From: Deltaproteobacteria bacterium
Lineage (GTDB): Bacteria; Desulfobacterota; Binatia; UBA9968
Reading direction: 5' to 3'
DNA length: 5,379 nt
Assembly: GCA_021323355.1 (NCBI GenBank)
Contig: JAJONK010000205.1
Location: 1-5,379, forward strand
The notes under the pieces were generated by a model that did not search any database, had not been told where the DNA came from, and was given only the letters and a program-made list of their open reading frames with translations. Position numbers and translations under genes: made by a program. Below, one piece after another: positions 4,885 to 5,379 of this stretch (the stretch's first letter is position 1; every line of letters begins with the position of its first letter).

Positions 4885-5379
4885 GTGTGCTGATCGCCTT
4901 CCAGTTTTATTACCGCAGCGGAAGCTACATTGAAGCTATATTATAGTTACGCAAAGATTGGGACAGCAGCGGGAACATTGGCGAACTCCGCCGCGCCCTT
5001 TTGAGAAAATCTAGAACCAGGATCGTCCTTATGAAAGGCAAACCACCTGTGGCCGTGGTTGGATGCCATCAGCGCTCATGTCTTCCTCTGCTAATAAAAC
5101 TAGCATTAAATTTCACCAATGAATACACCGCAGGGTCGAGGCCAGCGTGCGAAAAAAGAGAGCTCGTTCTAAAGGCGGAGTCGATTGACTCTGTTGATAA
5201 AGAGAAACGGATAGGACGGCCGGAGAGCTTAGATTATGATGAATGGATTTTTGAACGAGTTCTCTTAGTTTCGTGCTTCGCTATCTGTGGGAAAGGTGGT
5301 TGCAGCAAAGAACCAATAAAACATTTCTAATCGGATCTAGGATCGACTAGTCGGCGCCGCCGAAAGCTAATCCAGCTTG
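4885..5379. other. Right-hand region with no supported gene
   Basis: An open frame on the + strand (TTG at 5001 to 5330, 109 codons) has no ribosome binding site, resembles no family I know and has an unconvincing composition, so it is not called. Small symmetrical elements are present: AACCAC/GTGGTT at 5041-5060, GAGTC-GATT-GACTC at 5178-5191, the 10-bp palindrome CGACTAGTCG at 5344-5353, and AAGCT/AGCTT at 5364-5378. One DnaA-box-like 9-mer (minus-strand TTATCAACA, 5192-5200) also occurs. Apart from the mlaC promoter and ribosome site at its left end, I see nothing with a clear role. Confidence 0.6.
4940..4945 (-). promoter_or_regulatory. Candidate -10 box for the mlaC-like gene
   Basis: On the minus strand, TATAAT lies 55 nt upstream of the mlaC ATG, a perfect sigma-70-type -10 hexamer. 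No good -35 match is found at 16-18 bp spacing, and there is no extended TG motif, so the promoter would be weak or activator-dependent. Transcription would start at about 4933, leaving a leader of about 49 nt. Confidence 0.45.

Noticed and set aside
5001..5330. 109-codon + strand open frame starting with TTG
   Set aside because: No ribosome binding site and no family resemblance. The only internal ATG near the start (5031) also lacks one. The composition looks random.
5344..5378. Palindrome and AAGCT/AGCTT repeat near the right edge, considered as an attachment or recombination site
   Set aside because: The repeats are very short, there is no tRNA end, integrase or matching direct copy in the window, and they are cut off by the edge.

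Overview
The window looks like chromosomal DNA from a Gram-negative bacterium. It carries a lipobox-bearing lipoprotein and an MlaC-type periplasmic phospholipid carrier, both of which imply an outer membrane. Base composition is moderate, and coding runs on both strands are separated by unusually roomy intergenic DNA. An amidohydrolase-2 family enzyme followed by an iron/thiamine-type ABC solute-binding protein is, from general knowledge, a frequent pairing in proteobacteria and in uncultivated soil or sponge lineages such as Rokubacteria, Binatia or Tectomicrobia. The sequence alone does not fix the taxon.

Left part (1-2202, + strand): the 3' portion of an amidohydrolase/decarboxylase gene is open from the first base, so its true start lies before the window. 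After 63 nt comes a solute-binding protein with a Sec signal peptide and a very strong ribosome binding site. The two probably form one transcription unit in which a small organic compound is bound in the periplasm and a related compound is processed in the cytoplasm. No permease or ATPase gene is visible. The 63-nt gap holds a perfect 10-bp tandem duplication and a duplicated Shine-Dalgarno-like element.

Middle (2344-3105, - strand): a predicted lipoprotein with a concanavalin-A-like beta-sandwich (laminin-G / DUF1080-like) domain, convergent with the solute-binding protein. Just upstream of its start lies a compact cluster of nested and neighbouring inverted repeats.

Long gap (about 3106-4284): nearly 1.2 kb without a convincing gene. 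It contains several hairpin-forming repeats, a cluster of DnaA-box-like 9-mers including one exact TTATCCACA, short T-rich phased repeats, and a well-formed bidirectional intrinsic terminator at about 4071-4113. An unrecognised replication origin is possible but unproven; none of the genes usually found beside an origin is present.

Right part (4285-4884, - strand): a complete mlaC-like gene that stands alone, with its own candidate -10 box upstream and the terminator downstream. The last ~495 bases hold no gene I can support. I found no CRISPR array, tRNA, rRNA, transposase or recognisable new multi-gene system.
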